From Agapanthus africanus (lineage: Eukaryota > Streptophyta > Magnoliopsida > Asparagales > Amaryllidaceae): DNA of 64,000 nucleotides. The stretch spans positions 323,239,595 through 323,303,594 of the forward strand of contig JASDDO010000001.1 of the NCBI GenBank assembly GCA_030015575.1, in the 5' to 3' direction. Shown here in pieces: positions 48,715-59,336 of this stretch (position 1 is its first letter; each line of letters starts with the position of its first letter). Made by a program: the position numbers and the translations under genes. Below the pieces are notes generated by a model. The model did not search any database and was not told where the DNA came from. It saw only the letters and a list, made by a program, of their open reading frames with translations.

Positions 48715-50726
48715 TTCGATTTGGTCGCTGCAGGGGGAGAGAAGAAACACTTAGCACGATGCTCTTGCAAGTTTAGAATGGTTTTTAATTTATCTAAACA
48801 GGATGGCTCCCACTGTCTCTCGAATCCCTCCTCAAACCACAAAGGAAGAATTAGCCGGGATCAATCCCACCGTACAATACTTGCTTAACCGTTCAGCCAG
48901 GCCAGTGTCGGTATTTCGAGGGAGGTTTTCCAACGCTTTCGCGAAGTTCCTTAATTTAAGAACCTCTTTTCCCTGGGGGCGTAGCCCCGCTAACACCTTT
49001 CTAGGCACCTACTAGGTTTATAGCATTGATCGTTTAGTGAGAAATTTCCCGAGGAGTAGCATATACTCACAGTAGGATCGGGATCCAAAATATCATCGCG
49101 TGACGAAAATGAAGGAATCCTACCATAATCATCACACTCCAAATGGTATGCAAATCTAGCAAGTTTCAGTACTTATGAAACTCCCGATGTGGATTTTTGC
49201 CCCATGCTCTTATGATCTTGACTTTGGCCAACAAATCATAAGTCACATGTCAAGTTCTTCCCGTCGTTCTCCAGGTTAATTTGAATCCACCTGTACATAC
49301 CCTTGACTTTGGCCAACAAGGCAGTACGACTGTTCCAAATCAACGCATCTATCTATGCTGCACATGAATATCCAATAGCTACCAATCACTATGCCTTGAC
49401 TTTGGCCAACAAACACAGCTTGAATACTATTGACTATTTATGTGAAACGACGGAGGGCTACGAATGGTTTTGGTAAAACCGTGAACGTAGTGAACTTGAT
49501 ATAATCGATGGAACGAGATAGCTTTTAGAAGGAGTGGCTCAAGCTCCGCATTTAAAAGTTAGTTTTGAAAAGAACTGAGTGGTTTTTCGAAAGTGTTCCA
49601 ACGACTTTAACTTGGTTTATTATCTTGCATTAGTTCTTTTAATGCGTGATATTCTTGCATTAGTTCTTTTAATGCGTCCCATCATTTAATCCTACCATTG
49701 CAGAAAACAACCAAAATATGACGTACGCTTATGCCATTCGCATTCGCCACGGGGTCCCGTCATCACTCGTTAGGTTACTTAACTAACGACAGAGCGGGGG
49801 CTGGGCTAGCGCGGCTGTAAAACATAAGCAACGCCTAAATAGAAAGCAATGATAGACATTACAGATCACAGATGAATACATTGGATATACTAGCAATCCG
49901 CAATCCTTTCGAGCCTGCAACGAAAAGCGGATTACACGGTCGCGGTGAATAGCCAAATACCCCACCCAAGACCCCTACGGGTGCGGCAAACTACCCGCCA
50001 AGTACTCGGCAGTTTGTGCACCCCTCCATGGGTCTATCCTAGTAACAAAAACAGTAAAAAGAATTATACAATGACGGCTACAACCCCGACCCGGTTGTGC
50101 GGCCAAACAAATAATATTATTACATCAATTTACATTTACAAATGAATGAAAGAAAAAACAAAAGCTCATCTCACATCCACCCCGGCTATTCACCCGCGAC
50201 AGTCCAACAGATTCATATACACAATCCAATATCATACACAGATCATGTATAACCCCGACTAATCGACTTATAGCGATTAGCCGACGTTCAATACATGCAA
50301 ACATCACAGATATAACCAACATAGCCAAAGTGCAGTGAAGTTCGGAAAAAAATACGGAATTATAGGACCCCAAAAGTGAATTTCAGTTCTGGAAAATCTG
50401 GGTACATATAATATATTTTGAAAATCCCAAAACCAATACAGAAGAACACTGCACGAAAAACGATGCAGAGAAGACGACAAACGGCGGCGCTTCCGCGGCA
50501 CATGCCTACCTCGTGCGGCGGAAGCGCGGCGGTTTGAATGAATTAGGGCAACGTTTTTCTTGGGTGTTCACACAAAACCCTGAGCCGAATTTAGGTATAT
50601 AAATTTTTTTATTTTGAGCCAAAAAAATTTCAACAGAAACTCAGTTTTTGTAAAAGTTTGGTTTTTGGATTTTTCCGGTTCCGAACTTCGTTACACTTCA
50701 CTACCAAGCTAGTTTAAGTTTAGTTA
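48715..50726 (-). other. Element A 5' leader (about 2 kb)
   Basis: Noncoding leader with three copies of the CCTTGACTTTGGCCAACAAA-like motif (49216, 49311, 49394), a CGTTAG/CTAACG stem-loop (49768-49788), and a GC-rich hairpin (50482-50532). A short direct duplication, TATTCTTGCATTAGTTCTTT and a similar TATCTTGCATTAGTTCTTTT, lies near 49620-49677. No conserved ORF. Confidence 0.8.
50482..50532. other. GC-rich hairpin in A leader
   Basis: Arms CGGCGGCGCTTCCGCGGCA (50482-50500) and TGCGGCGGAAGCGCGGCGG (50514-50532) are reverse complements with three mismatches in 19. The loop is 13 bases. It lies about 200 bases from the primer site. Confidence 0.8.
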
Positions 50727-50739
50727 GGCTCTGATACCA
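50727..50739 (-). other. Element A primer-binding site (tRNA-Met initiator)
   Basis: Minus strand TGGTATCAGAGCC, one base from the 5' LTR. Confidence 0.97.
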
Positions 50740-50740
50740 C

Positions 50741-52824
50741 TGTAAGTCCATATTGCGACCCCCGGTGCTTACGGGGAGGCGGAAACGGTATAAAAAACAA
50801 ATTTTTATCGCAAGAGGCAACATGGACTAAACAAGGTCGGGATCGTGTCTAAACTAAACTAGCAAATACGCTAAAGGGAGTTAGCTACTCGGATGAAGGT
50901 TATACCTAAACTTGAACTCCTTCTTCTTGAGACCTTGTAGAGGTTGATGGTTCTCTTCTCGTCGCCTTCTTCCGTCGAAGATGGATCCACCTCGAAGGTT
51001 CGACCTTTGGGCTCTTTCTCGATCTTTGAGTGAACTAGGGTTTCCGGCTTGCTAAACCTTGAACCTAGAATGAGTAGAGAGTGACTAGGGTTTGCTTTTC
51101 TTTTTAAAGAGAAGGATTCTCAACACATGAGAAGGGTTCTCTTTTGCTAGAGGAAGAAGATGAAGAAGTGAGGAGAGAGAAGCTAAATGAGATAATGAGC
51201 TATCTTTTTCTTTCTTGCAACCATAATGCCAAAAGAAAAAGAATTATCTAAATAATAATAATTCAAAATAAGAATAGTTGATGGTAATTTGGAATGACCA
51301 CTACCATGCTTCATTTAATGAAATGTAAGCATGAATCAAGGAGGACTTTTTAAAGCATGATGGTGGTCAACATTCAACCATGGTCAACAAGTCAACCATG
51401 TTCAACAAGTCAACAAAATCAACCATAACATAATTCTCATTTAATTACTATTATTAATAGATAATTCATAAATCCATTAGGGTTTGGAAAATGATAACTG
51501 TCAACTGTGCATACGCACCCGTTCCGAAACCCTAATGAAATACCTCATCCTCCGCCTCAAGCAACTGTGCATACACACCTGCATTCTCGTTCCGAGGAAC
51601 AAGAATACCAAGATATAAAAGCAACCCTCAAAACATATACCGGTATCTGGCTCAAACCAGAGCCTGCCAGTATAATCCGTCCGGACTCCAAACGTGCACA
51701 AGTGCGCGGATGAGAACGAACCCTGTCGCAAAACCATGCGACCTCTACTCTGTTTTGCCCAGAGGCGAATACCCTCTGTGTGGGACTCTAAAGACTCGAC
51801 ACTACGCTGGCAGTGGGTTTAACCACAGACCGCAAGCGGCACTAGCTGTGCGTAACGGTCCCCAGGTAGATGCCGACAAGAAGGCTGACGAGGTGAAACC
51901 CCATCTGAACTCCTACTGAGTCTGAATGTGACATTCTCCGTACAGTCCGGTCTGTTCGTCTGATACATCGCATGTCGGGCCTAGGGGGCGGTAAAACGTC
52001 AGTCCCCCAATAGCGGTACAAGTCGTGTCGGAGTGAAGTCCAAAACACCCTGAGATAACACTGGAACCTACCAGTATATCTCGCTTGCCCTGGCCAGGGA
52101 CTACTCGTGTAATGGCTCTCCTAGACACAGCGCGATGTCAACCCCCAATACCGGGAGAGACGAATCCTGTCTAACCGTCACTGCCTCCAAGTGCTTCGGG
52201 ACTGCACCCAACCATCACCTGTTTGCACGACTCCTTTGAGCCGTGGTAGGGTAGTGATCAAAGTGCAGTGGGAACACACTCGAGGCGAAGTTCCAGTGTC
52301 AAGTCAGCGGACTAAGCTGTACTCATGTCACCTGGGAACTGATAACTGACGATAGGTATAATACCAACCTGTCAGTTCCCGACGAGTCCTGTCCAGTGTA
52401 CTCGTAACCCAACGAGCACCCGTATACTATCTCCAGTACGACGTACTGATGGCTGTGGGACAGACCATCTCCCACACTGGGATGAGAAGCGCATACGCTA
52501 GTCTACTCCGGAGTATCGATGCCCTGTCTCGATAGTCCTACGACTAGGGACCTGTATAAGGATGTGCCTATAGATTACCCAGCCCCCACTAGTGTGACTG
52601 CCATCACAACGCTGGTAATCAAGCAAAGATCCTAAGGGCTCCACTAATGCGTATAAGTGATATACTGAAATAAACACAAGTACACATTGAAGTAGAAACA
52701 AACCAAGTAGCATACTACTATATTGAGCAAGATTGTTTATACAAGGTGAATATCCCAAGCTTCCATTAAGTAATATACAAACTAGTATGATACAGTAATG
52801 GCCTCTAGGGCATATACACTAACA
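50741..52824 (-). repeat. Element A 5' LTR (2084 bp)
   Basis: Same length as the 3' LTR. Differences from the 3' LTR lie at about 50872, 50966, 51402, 51566, 51799, 52039, 52293 and 52433 (all approximate). Confidence 0.97.
51365..51413 (-). promoter_or_regulatory. W-box cluster in A 5' LTR (four of five boxes)
   Basis: Corresponds to 43290-43338, but one box is destroyed by a substitution (GGTCAA to GTTCAA near 51401). This is the copy that would drive transcription. Confidence 0.5.
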
Positions 52825-55285
52825 TATTATCTTATCTAATCGATGTCTCCCACTGTTTTAATCAAATTTTCTTTCAAAACCTGAAAAGAAAACTAGCCAG
52901 GATTAATTACATTCTACAGTTTCGCTAACCGGTCAGCCAAGCCAGTGTCGGTACTTTGAGGGAGGTTCCCCGTTCTTTCGCACGGACCTAATTAAAATAA
53001 ACCTCGTTTTCCCTGAGGTCAAACCCCGTTAACACCTTTCTAGACACCTACTGGATTAGCTAATTGTAAAGTGTAAAATTCTCCTGAAAGTAACACTTGC
53101 TCATAGTGGGATCGGGATCCAACTATCATATAGATGGTATGCAATCTCATTGCAAATTTTAACTCTTGAAACTCCCGATATTGTTTTTACCCCTAGTTAC
53201 TTATGACCTTGGCTATGGTCAAAATATCATAAGTACTAGTCAAGTTCTACCCGTCATTTCGAGATTAACTAGACCCACCCATATGACCCTTGACTATGAT
53301 CAACATAATCACATGAATTTCCTAACTGATCGCATCATATGCTTTGTAGGAAGACATCACTTAGCTACCGTACACTACGCCTTGACTATGATCAAAATAC
53401 ACAGCACGAATACTAAGTACTCTGCTTCCTAAAATGACGGAGGGTTGCGGATGGTTTTTATGAAAACCTTTAACGGTTTGAACTTGATCTCGTTGTAGAA
53501 TCAAAACAGTTTAGAAAAGGAGTGGCTTAAGCTCCGCATCTTTTGAAACTTGCATTTTTCATAAAAAGGCCGAGTGGGTTTCAAATCTGATTCTACAACA
53601 TCTTTTAGGTTTCTTTTACTTTACATTAATCTCATTAATGTAATCCCATCATTTAAGTTCCTAAGCCATCACAGAAAAGAAACGAAAATAGAACGTACAC
53701 TTATGCCATCCGCATTCGCCATAGTGTCCCGTTATGCACCGTTAGGTTACTTAACTAACGGCATAGCGGCGCAGGACTAGTGCGGGTGTAAAACATAAGC
53801 AACGTTTATTATATATCATATATATAATAATAATCCATTCGTCTCAGATACTAAGTAATCACATTACAGAATATCAACAGCAGAAGTACATATGAAAATA
53901 AAAGGATATCAAGGATGTCCGTATTTTGTATTTAGCCAACAATAGAAAATACGGATTCCACGGTCGCGATGAATAGCCAAGCCCACACCCCTAGACCCCT
54001 ACGAGAGCAGCAAGTGATCCTGCCAATTCTAGAGTTTAGGAGACCTGGTCTCGACTCCTCGAGATGGCCCCCTACTGAACCCTAGAACCCGATCACTTGT
54101 GCTCCCCTCCTTGGGTCTATCCTAATGCGGAAAAGTAAATAATATACAATAATGGTGACATCATCCTCATCCCGGAAGTGCCCCAAATAAAAGAATATTA
54201 CATACAATTGTTTATACATGAATGAAAATAAAACTCTCATCTCACATAAAACCCCGGCTATTCAATCGCGATAATCCTGCACATCATATCTCAGCAACAC
54301 ATAATATCTCATATCATCAACGTAAGCTAGTATGCGTATCCTTATTGTCGTTGATGTATAGCAACGAAATTGGCGATACACCACATACTACACTTACGGT
54401 CGCAGAAAATAAAGTGAAAAACTACAACATTTGGAATCCACAATCACTTTAGAGATCGTAAATCCGAAATATGACATACTTCGCATTTCATGCCTAACTT
54501 TATGAATTCCACATATTGTATCACATTCCAGATAAATAGACAATGCTAAACTTTTCGAACGAATAAATAAACACCCAAGATTTCCCAAATAGCACAACAC
54601 TTGAGCCGAGTTCAAAAATTTCCAGAACATGTCACAGCCTCTATGATCCAGCCGTAGAAGGGTCAAACCAACGCCTCACATGTGGCAACGCTAAACTACA
54701 ACAAACCCTAGGGTTCAGTGGCAGTTTTGACGGTCACATAATCGAGTTAAGGTTACGTTCTTCTTGAGGGTCCACAGATACGCTTGCATGATTTTCCGAA
54801 AGTTTCAAACTCGTGAAAAATCCAACACTTGAAAATTTTCCAATACGGGAAAAAGTGAGTTATTGATATTCGTTCGAACATTTTAACACGTTCTAAATTA
54901 CCTGAAAAACTAAACGATGTTAAACTTTCCGATCGAATCAACAAATACAAAAGATCTCCAGAAAACTCAAGAGTAATATTAAAAATACCAAGAAGCATGT
55001 AGTAATACAAACGGATGAACCCTAGAAATCACTATCCCTGAAGCCCAAGTACGGCCGCGGAACCGCCGCTAATAGCATGGTATTGCCGCGGTTCCGCGGC
55101 GACTTAAAGGCTACAGTGACTCGTATTTCACAGTAATCCATACAATTACCTGCTTGATTTTTTGAGTATTTTTAATGTGGAAAAAATCAATTTTTTAGAA
55201 AATTTCTGGAGAAGGGTCTAAATTGGTATTTCGTGGTTCGATCGGAGTTTTAACTTCGCCTACACATCGCCTAAAGCTCTAGATT
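52825..55285 (-). other. Element B leader, LTR-proximal piece
   Basis: Starts with the second tatta duplication. It contains the three-copy leader motif in the form CCTTGACTATGATCAACATA (53207, 53288, 53380), the CGTTAG/CTAACG stem-loop (53739-53761), and a GC-rich hairpin (55052-55101). ORFs at 54222-55010 are short and unsupported. Confidence 0.8.
55052..55101. other. GC-rich hairpin in B leader
   Basis: Arms CGGCCGCGGAACCGCCGC (55052-55069) and GCCGCGGTTCCGCGGCG (55085-55101). The cores match the arms in the unrelated gypsy G LTR. Confidence 0.8.
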
Positions 55286-55298
55286 GGCTCTGATACCA
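55286..55298 (-). other. Element B primer-binding site (tRNA-Met initiator)
   Basis: Minus strand TGGTATCAGAGCC, one base from the LTR. Confidence 0.97.
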
Positions 55299-55299
55299 T

Positions 55300-57343
55300 T
55301 GTTGGGTTTACCTAGCACCTTATCAAGGGTTTAGAAGCATGACATATGCCACAATCAAATTTTAAAGGAGCTAAGTGAACTTGACAAGAATCATAACTAG
55401 AAATTTAGGGTTTCTTTCAACTAAGCATCACATGCAAATGAAAAACTATCACTAAAGGTAGAGATTACAACCTTTGTAGACCTCCCTTGGTGACTCCTTA
55501 GCACTATGAGAGTTTGGAATGGATCGATGGAAGCCTTCCGAGTCCATGAACATCCACCCGAAGTCCCTTTGCCCAAAGCTCCTTGCTTTACTTGATATGT
55601 GAATGAAGTAGAGCAAACACTCTACACAAATGGGCTAGATGTGTGTAGTATGATGATGTGGTTTTTATTCTATAATCAAAACCCTATCTTTTTATCACCC
55701 TCACTCAAGAGAAAATCAAGAGAGGAAGAAGAAGATAATGGTGGCTAAGCTTGAGCTCAAAGGATAATGACATGACGAATTATTGAGATGAGAATGAATA
55801 ATCAATATTATATCATTCTCACTTCAACCATGGTTAATAGCTATCTAGATATTTATCAATGAGTTAATAAAGCTAAAGGATAATTAACTCAAGGTTAAAA
55901 AGTAGTTCAAGTATGGTCAAAGATGATAAACATTAACCATGAGTGAATTATCCTTTCTTTTAATTCAAAATGATACATAAATAAATAATTACTACAATAT
56001 GAGTCTTGCATTGCCACCAAATATGTATCAACAACCATGATATAATGTATGCATGTATGTGTCCATGCACATCATCATGTGCATACATGCATGCATACAA
56101 AAATAGAAAAAGGGTTTGATTAAAGAATTAATCTAAAAGTCATTTGTTAAATCAACACTTGATTTTGAAAACCGGTCATATCACACACGACCCGACCAAT
56201 AGAAAATGCCCGATTAATATACGGTATCACATATCCGTATTTAATCGGGTCCCCGCGCATATCTCATATGCACACCACATCTTTTCGCCTGAGCCAGGAA
56301 ACTTCATTGTGGGACTTTAAGACTCGTCAATACGCCGGCAGTAGGTGATGATCATATCAAACACCCACCAACCGCAAGCGGTCAGCTAAACATAACGGCC
56401 ACCCGGGTATTAAGCGTTCAGAAGAAAACCAGCGAAGCTGTCAAAACTCCCGTCGAGCCAACTGGCAACACTTACCGTACAGTTCGGTCTCCTCGTTAGA
56501 TATGTTGCATATCGAGTCTAGGGATGGAATCGTCGACCCCAATAACGCAATAAGTGATGCTGGTGTATGGCTCATAACAGATCGAGAAACTACCGATAAC
56601 GCTTATCAGTAAATCTCAGCAGCGCTGGCCAGGGACTTCCTGTTATAACCAATCGAGCATAGCACAACATCAACTCCCAATACCGGGAGGGACGAAACCC
56701 CTCCTATCTCTCATCGCCTCCATGTGCCTCGAGACTGTACCCAAAGACCACCTGTTTGCACGACTCAGTAGAGCCGTGGTAGGGTGGAGATCAAAGTACA
56801 ATAGGAGGACACACAAGACTCTATGACGATCTTGGGTCTACAGACTAACCTGTAGCAGTGTTACCTGAGAACTGCTATCCGACGAAAGATGTAATACCAC
56901 ATAGGAGTTCTCTGTGAGTCCGTTCAGTGTACCCAGTCTGCACTGAGCACCCGCATACAATCTTTGGTGTCACCTCACCAGATGGATATAGGATCATCCA
57001 TCGCCCATCATGTGGGACAAGAATAGTATATGCTAGTCTACTCTGGAATATCGATGCCCCGTCTCGATACACCCACGACTAGGAACAGTTCAAGGATATG
57101 CTTATAAACTACACATGCCCCACTAGTATGATCCGCGTCATAGTCACAGTAGTCAAGCAAATATCTTAAGGGCTTTATCAACATGTGCAAATGAATAAAA
57201 GCATGATCAAATCAACATGTCAAGATAAAGAAAACCAGATAGCATACTATCATGTTGAGCGAGAAAGTCATCTATATTCATATATACATGTCCAAGAATC
57301 CACTATACATAAAATGGCCTCTAGGGCATACATATATCTAACA
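55300..57343 (-). repeat. Element B 5' LTR (2044 bp)
   Basis: Runs from TGTTGGGTTTACC to TATCTAACA, followed by the target duplication atatc. Confidence 0.95.
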
Positions 57344-57348
57344 ATATC

Positions 57349-59336
57349 CCAATGTCTTAATGTGTTTAAGATACGGTTTCTTCCCACTCCACATCTAATA
57401 TGGTGTGGTAGGCACTGACTTGGTAGGAATCCGGTTCAAAAGATATGCAGCTGATTCTAGTGCATAACCTCAGAAAGATCGCGGTAACTCAGCGTTACTC
57501 ATCATGGAACGTACCATATCCAATAGGGTTCGGTTCCGTCTCTCCGATACACCATTGTGTTGTGGTGTGTATGGAGGAGTAAGTTGAGAGAGAATTCGAT
57601 TCTCTTTTAGGTAATCCAGGAACTCGCCACTCAAATATTCACCACCTCGATCAGATCTCAGTGTCTTGATACTCTTTCCTGTTTGTTTTTCTTCTTCATT
57701 CTTGTATTCCTGGAATTTTTCAAAGGCTTCAGATTTATGCTTCATTAAGAAGACATGTACATACCTTGAAAAATCATCCGTAAATTTAATGAAGTATGAA
57801 TAACCACTTCGCGCATGTGTAGACATTGGACCACATACATCGCTGTGTATGAGTCCCAAAAGCTCGCTCGCTCTTACTCCGTGTCCAGTGAATGGAGTCT
57901 TTGTCATCTTTCCCATGAGACAAGATTGACAAGTTGTATAAGAGTGATATTCGAACGGATCCAAATATCACTCTTTATGTAATTTTGTCAATCGTGTTTC
58001 ATTGATGTGACCCAGTCTACTATGCCATAAGAAAGCATGATTTAATTCTGGAGACTTTCTTTTGTGTGTATTCTGGATATTGAAAATCTGCGGTTGGTTT
58101 AATACGTATATTCCGTTGCTTAATGTACCCGACCCAATCAAAACATGATTAAGGTGAATGTTTACAACATTGCTTACAAATGCAAAATCATAACCTTCTT
58201 TAGACATTAAAGATACAGATATGATATTACAAGTCGAACTGGGTACAAAATAATAGTTGCGCAAAACAAAAACATGTCCATCTGTCAATCCTAAGTGATA
58301 GTCCCCCACGGACTCAGCATCCATGCTTGCTTCGTTTGCAACTCTGAGGGTCATATCACCTGCCTTCAAAAGTCTACGCTTTCTCAGTGCCTGCAAAGAA
58401 TTACAGATATGAGATCCTGATCCAGTATCCAATACCCAGGAAGTAGAGTTGATTGACAGACAGTTTTCAATAACATACACACCTGAAGCCGAAGCCACAA
58501 CTTGCTTCGGGTCCTGGTTCTTGGCCTTCCAAGCCCTGCAATCTTTCTTCCAGTGTCCTTTCTTGTGACAATAAAAGCATTCTTCCTTTCCCACAGTCTG
58601 TCCCGCTACCTTTGCTTTTCCCTTAGCTTCCTTCTTACTAACACCGCCCCCCTTGTTTGGTGGGGGCCTTCTTCTTCTTTCCTTTAGCTTTTGCCTTGGA
58701 CCTAGAAGAGGAAGTTCCTCCAACAAACAAAGCGGGTGTTTCCCTGACTTTCTGCTAGGTGCCTTCTGCACTCCTCAACATGTTGAGGAGTTCCTGAAGT
58801 TCAACATCTTTTCTTTGCATGTTGAAATTCAGGATAAACTGGGCGTAGGTGGAAGGAAGGGACTGGAGAATCAAGTCAGTATACAGCTCATTCTCTAATG
58901 TGGTCCCGAGGTCCGCGAGCTCCTCAATGTAGCCAATCATTTTCAGGACGTGTTCCCCTACAGATGATCCGACGGCCAACCTCGCTTGATACAGCTTCTT
59001 CGTGGTCTCGTATCTTGCGATACGGGATTGCTCTCCATATAGTTCCTTAGTATGGAGAAATATGGATTCAAGATCCATATTCTCTTGCCTCCTCTGATGT
59101 TCATTGTCCATAGAGGCAAGCACGAGGCACTAGGCCTTCATGCAGTCAATCTTCTAGGTCTTACGGATTTCCATATCCGCGACACTGGATTCTGGAGCTG
59201 GGACAGCGAGGGCCTTAGTGCTAAGGAGATACCCCAACTTGTCATAAGTGATTGCCATTTTGACATTCCTGAACCAATATTTATATTTTCGCCCTGTCAA
59301 TATATTTTTATCTAATAGTAACTTAAGGCCCGTCAA
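57349..59336 (-). pseudogene. C2 copia gag-pol pseudogene, 5' part (Gag to integrase)
   Basis: This is the upstream half of C2, continuing across element B into 34648-36602. Gag starts MTGLKLLLDKNILTG at 59336. The zinc knuckle CFYCHKKGHWKKDC lies near 58580, protease WVLDTGSGSHICNS near 58420, and the integrase HSRLGH, CQSCLMGK and DRGGEY motifs run between 58020 and 57640. In-frame stops lie at 59154-59156, near 59130, at 58755-58757, 57968-57970 and 57470-57472. A frameshift lies near 58650 in a run of C. The 57470 stop lies in the SF-stop-GYALES context and is shared with C1. The first histidine pair of the integrase zinc domain is altered (HSRLGH). Confidence 0.9.

Larger units (their letters stand above)
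42666..52824 (-). mobile_element. Element A: young, intact copia retrotransposon (10,159 bp)
   Basis: Complete TAR/Angela-like element with 5' LTR 50741-52824, primer site, leader, one Gag-Pol ORF, polypurine tract and 3' LTR 42666-44749. The duplication tatta lies at 42661-42665 and 52825-52829. The LTRs have equal length (2084 bp) and differ at 8 substitutions by eye, with no indels. At a commonly assumed 1.3e-8 substitutions per site per year that corresponds to about 0.15 million years; the rate is an assumption. It is the youngest complete insertion in the window. Confidence 0.97.
36603..57343 (-). mobile_element. Element B: copia retrotransposon, interrupted by element A
   Basis: LTRs at 36603-38647 and 55300-57343 flank a decayed gag-pol and leader. 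The perfect target duplication is atatc (36598-36602 and 57344-57348). The uninterrupted C1 sequence near 16560-16575 shows the empty site. The LTRs differ at about 10 positions in a 210-base stretch compared by eye, so B is much older than A. Without A and its duplication, B is about 10.6 kb. Confidence 0.95.
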
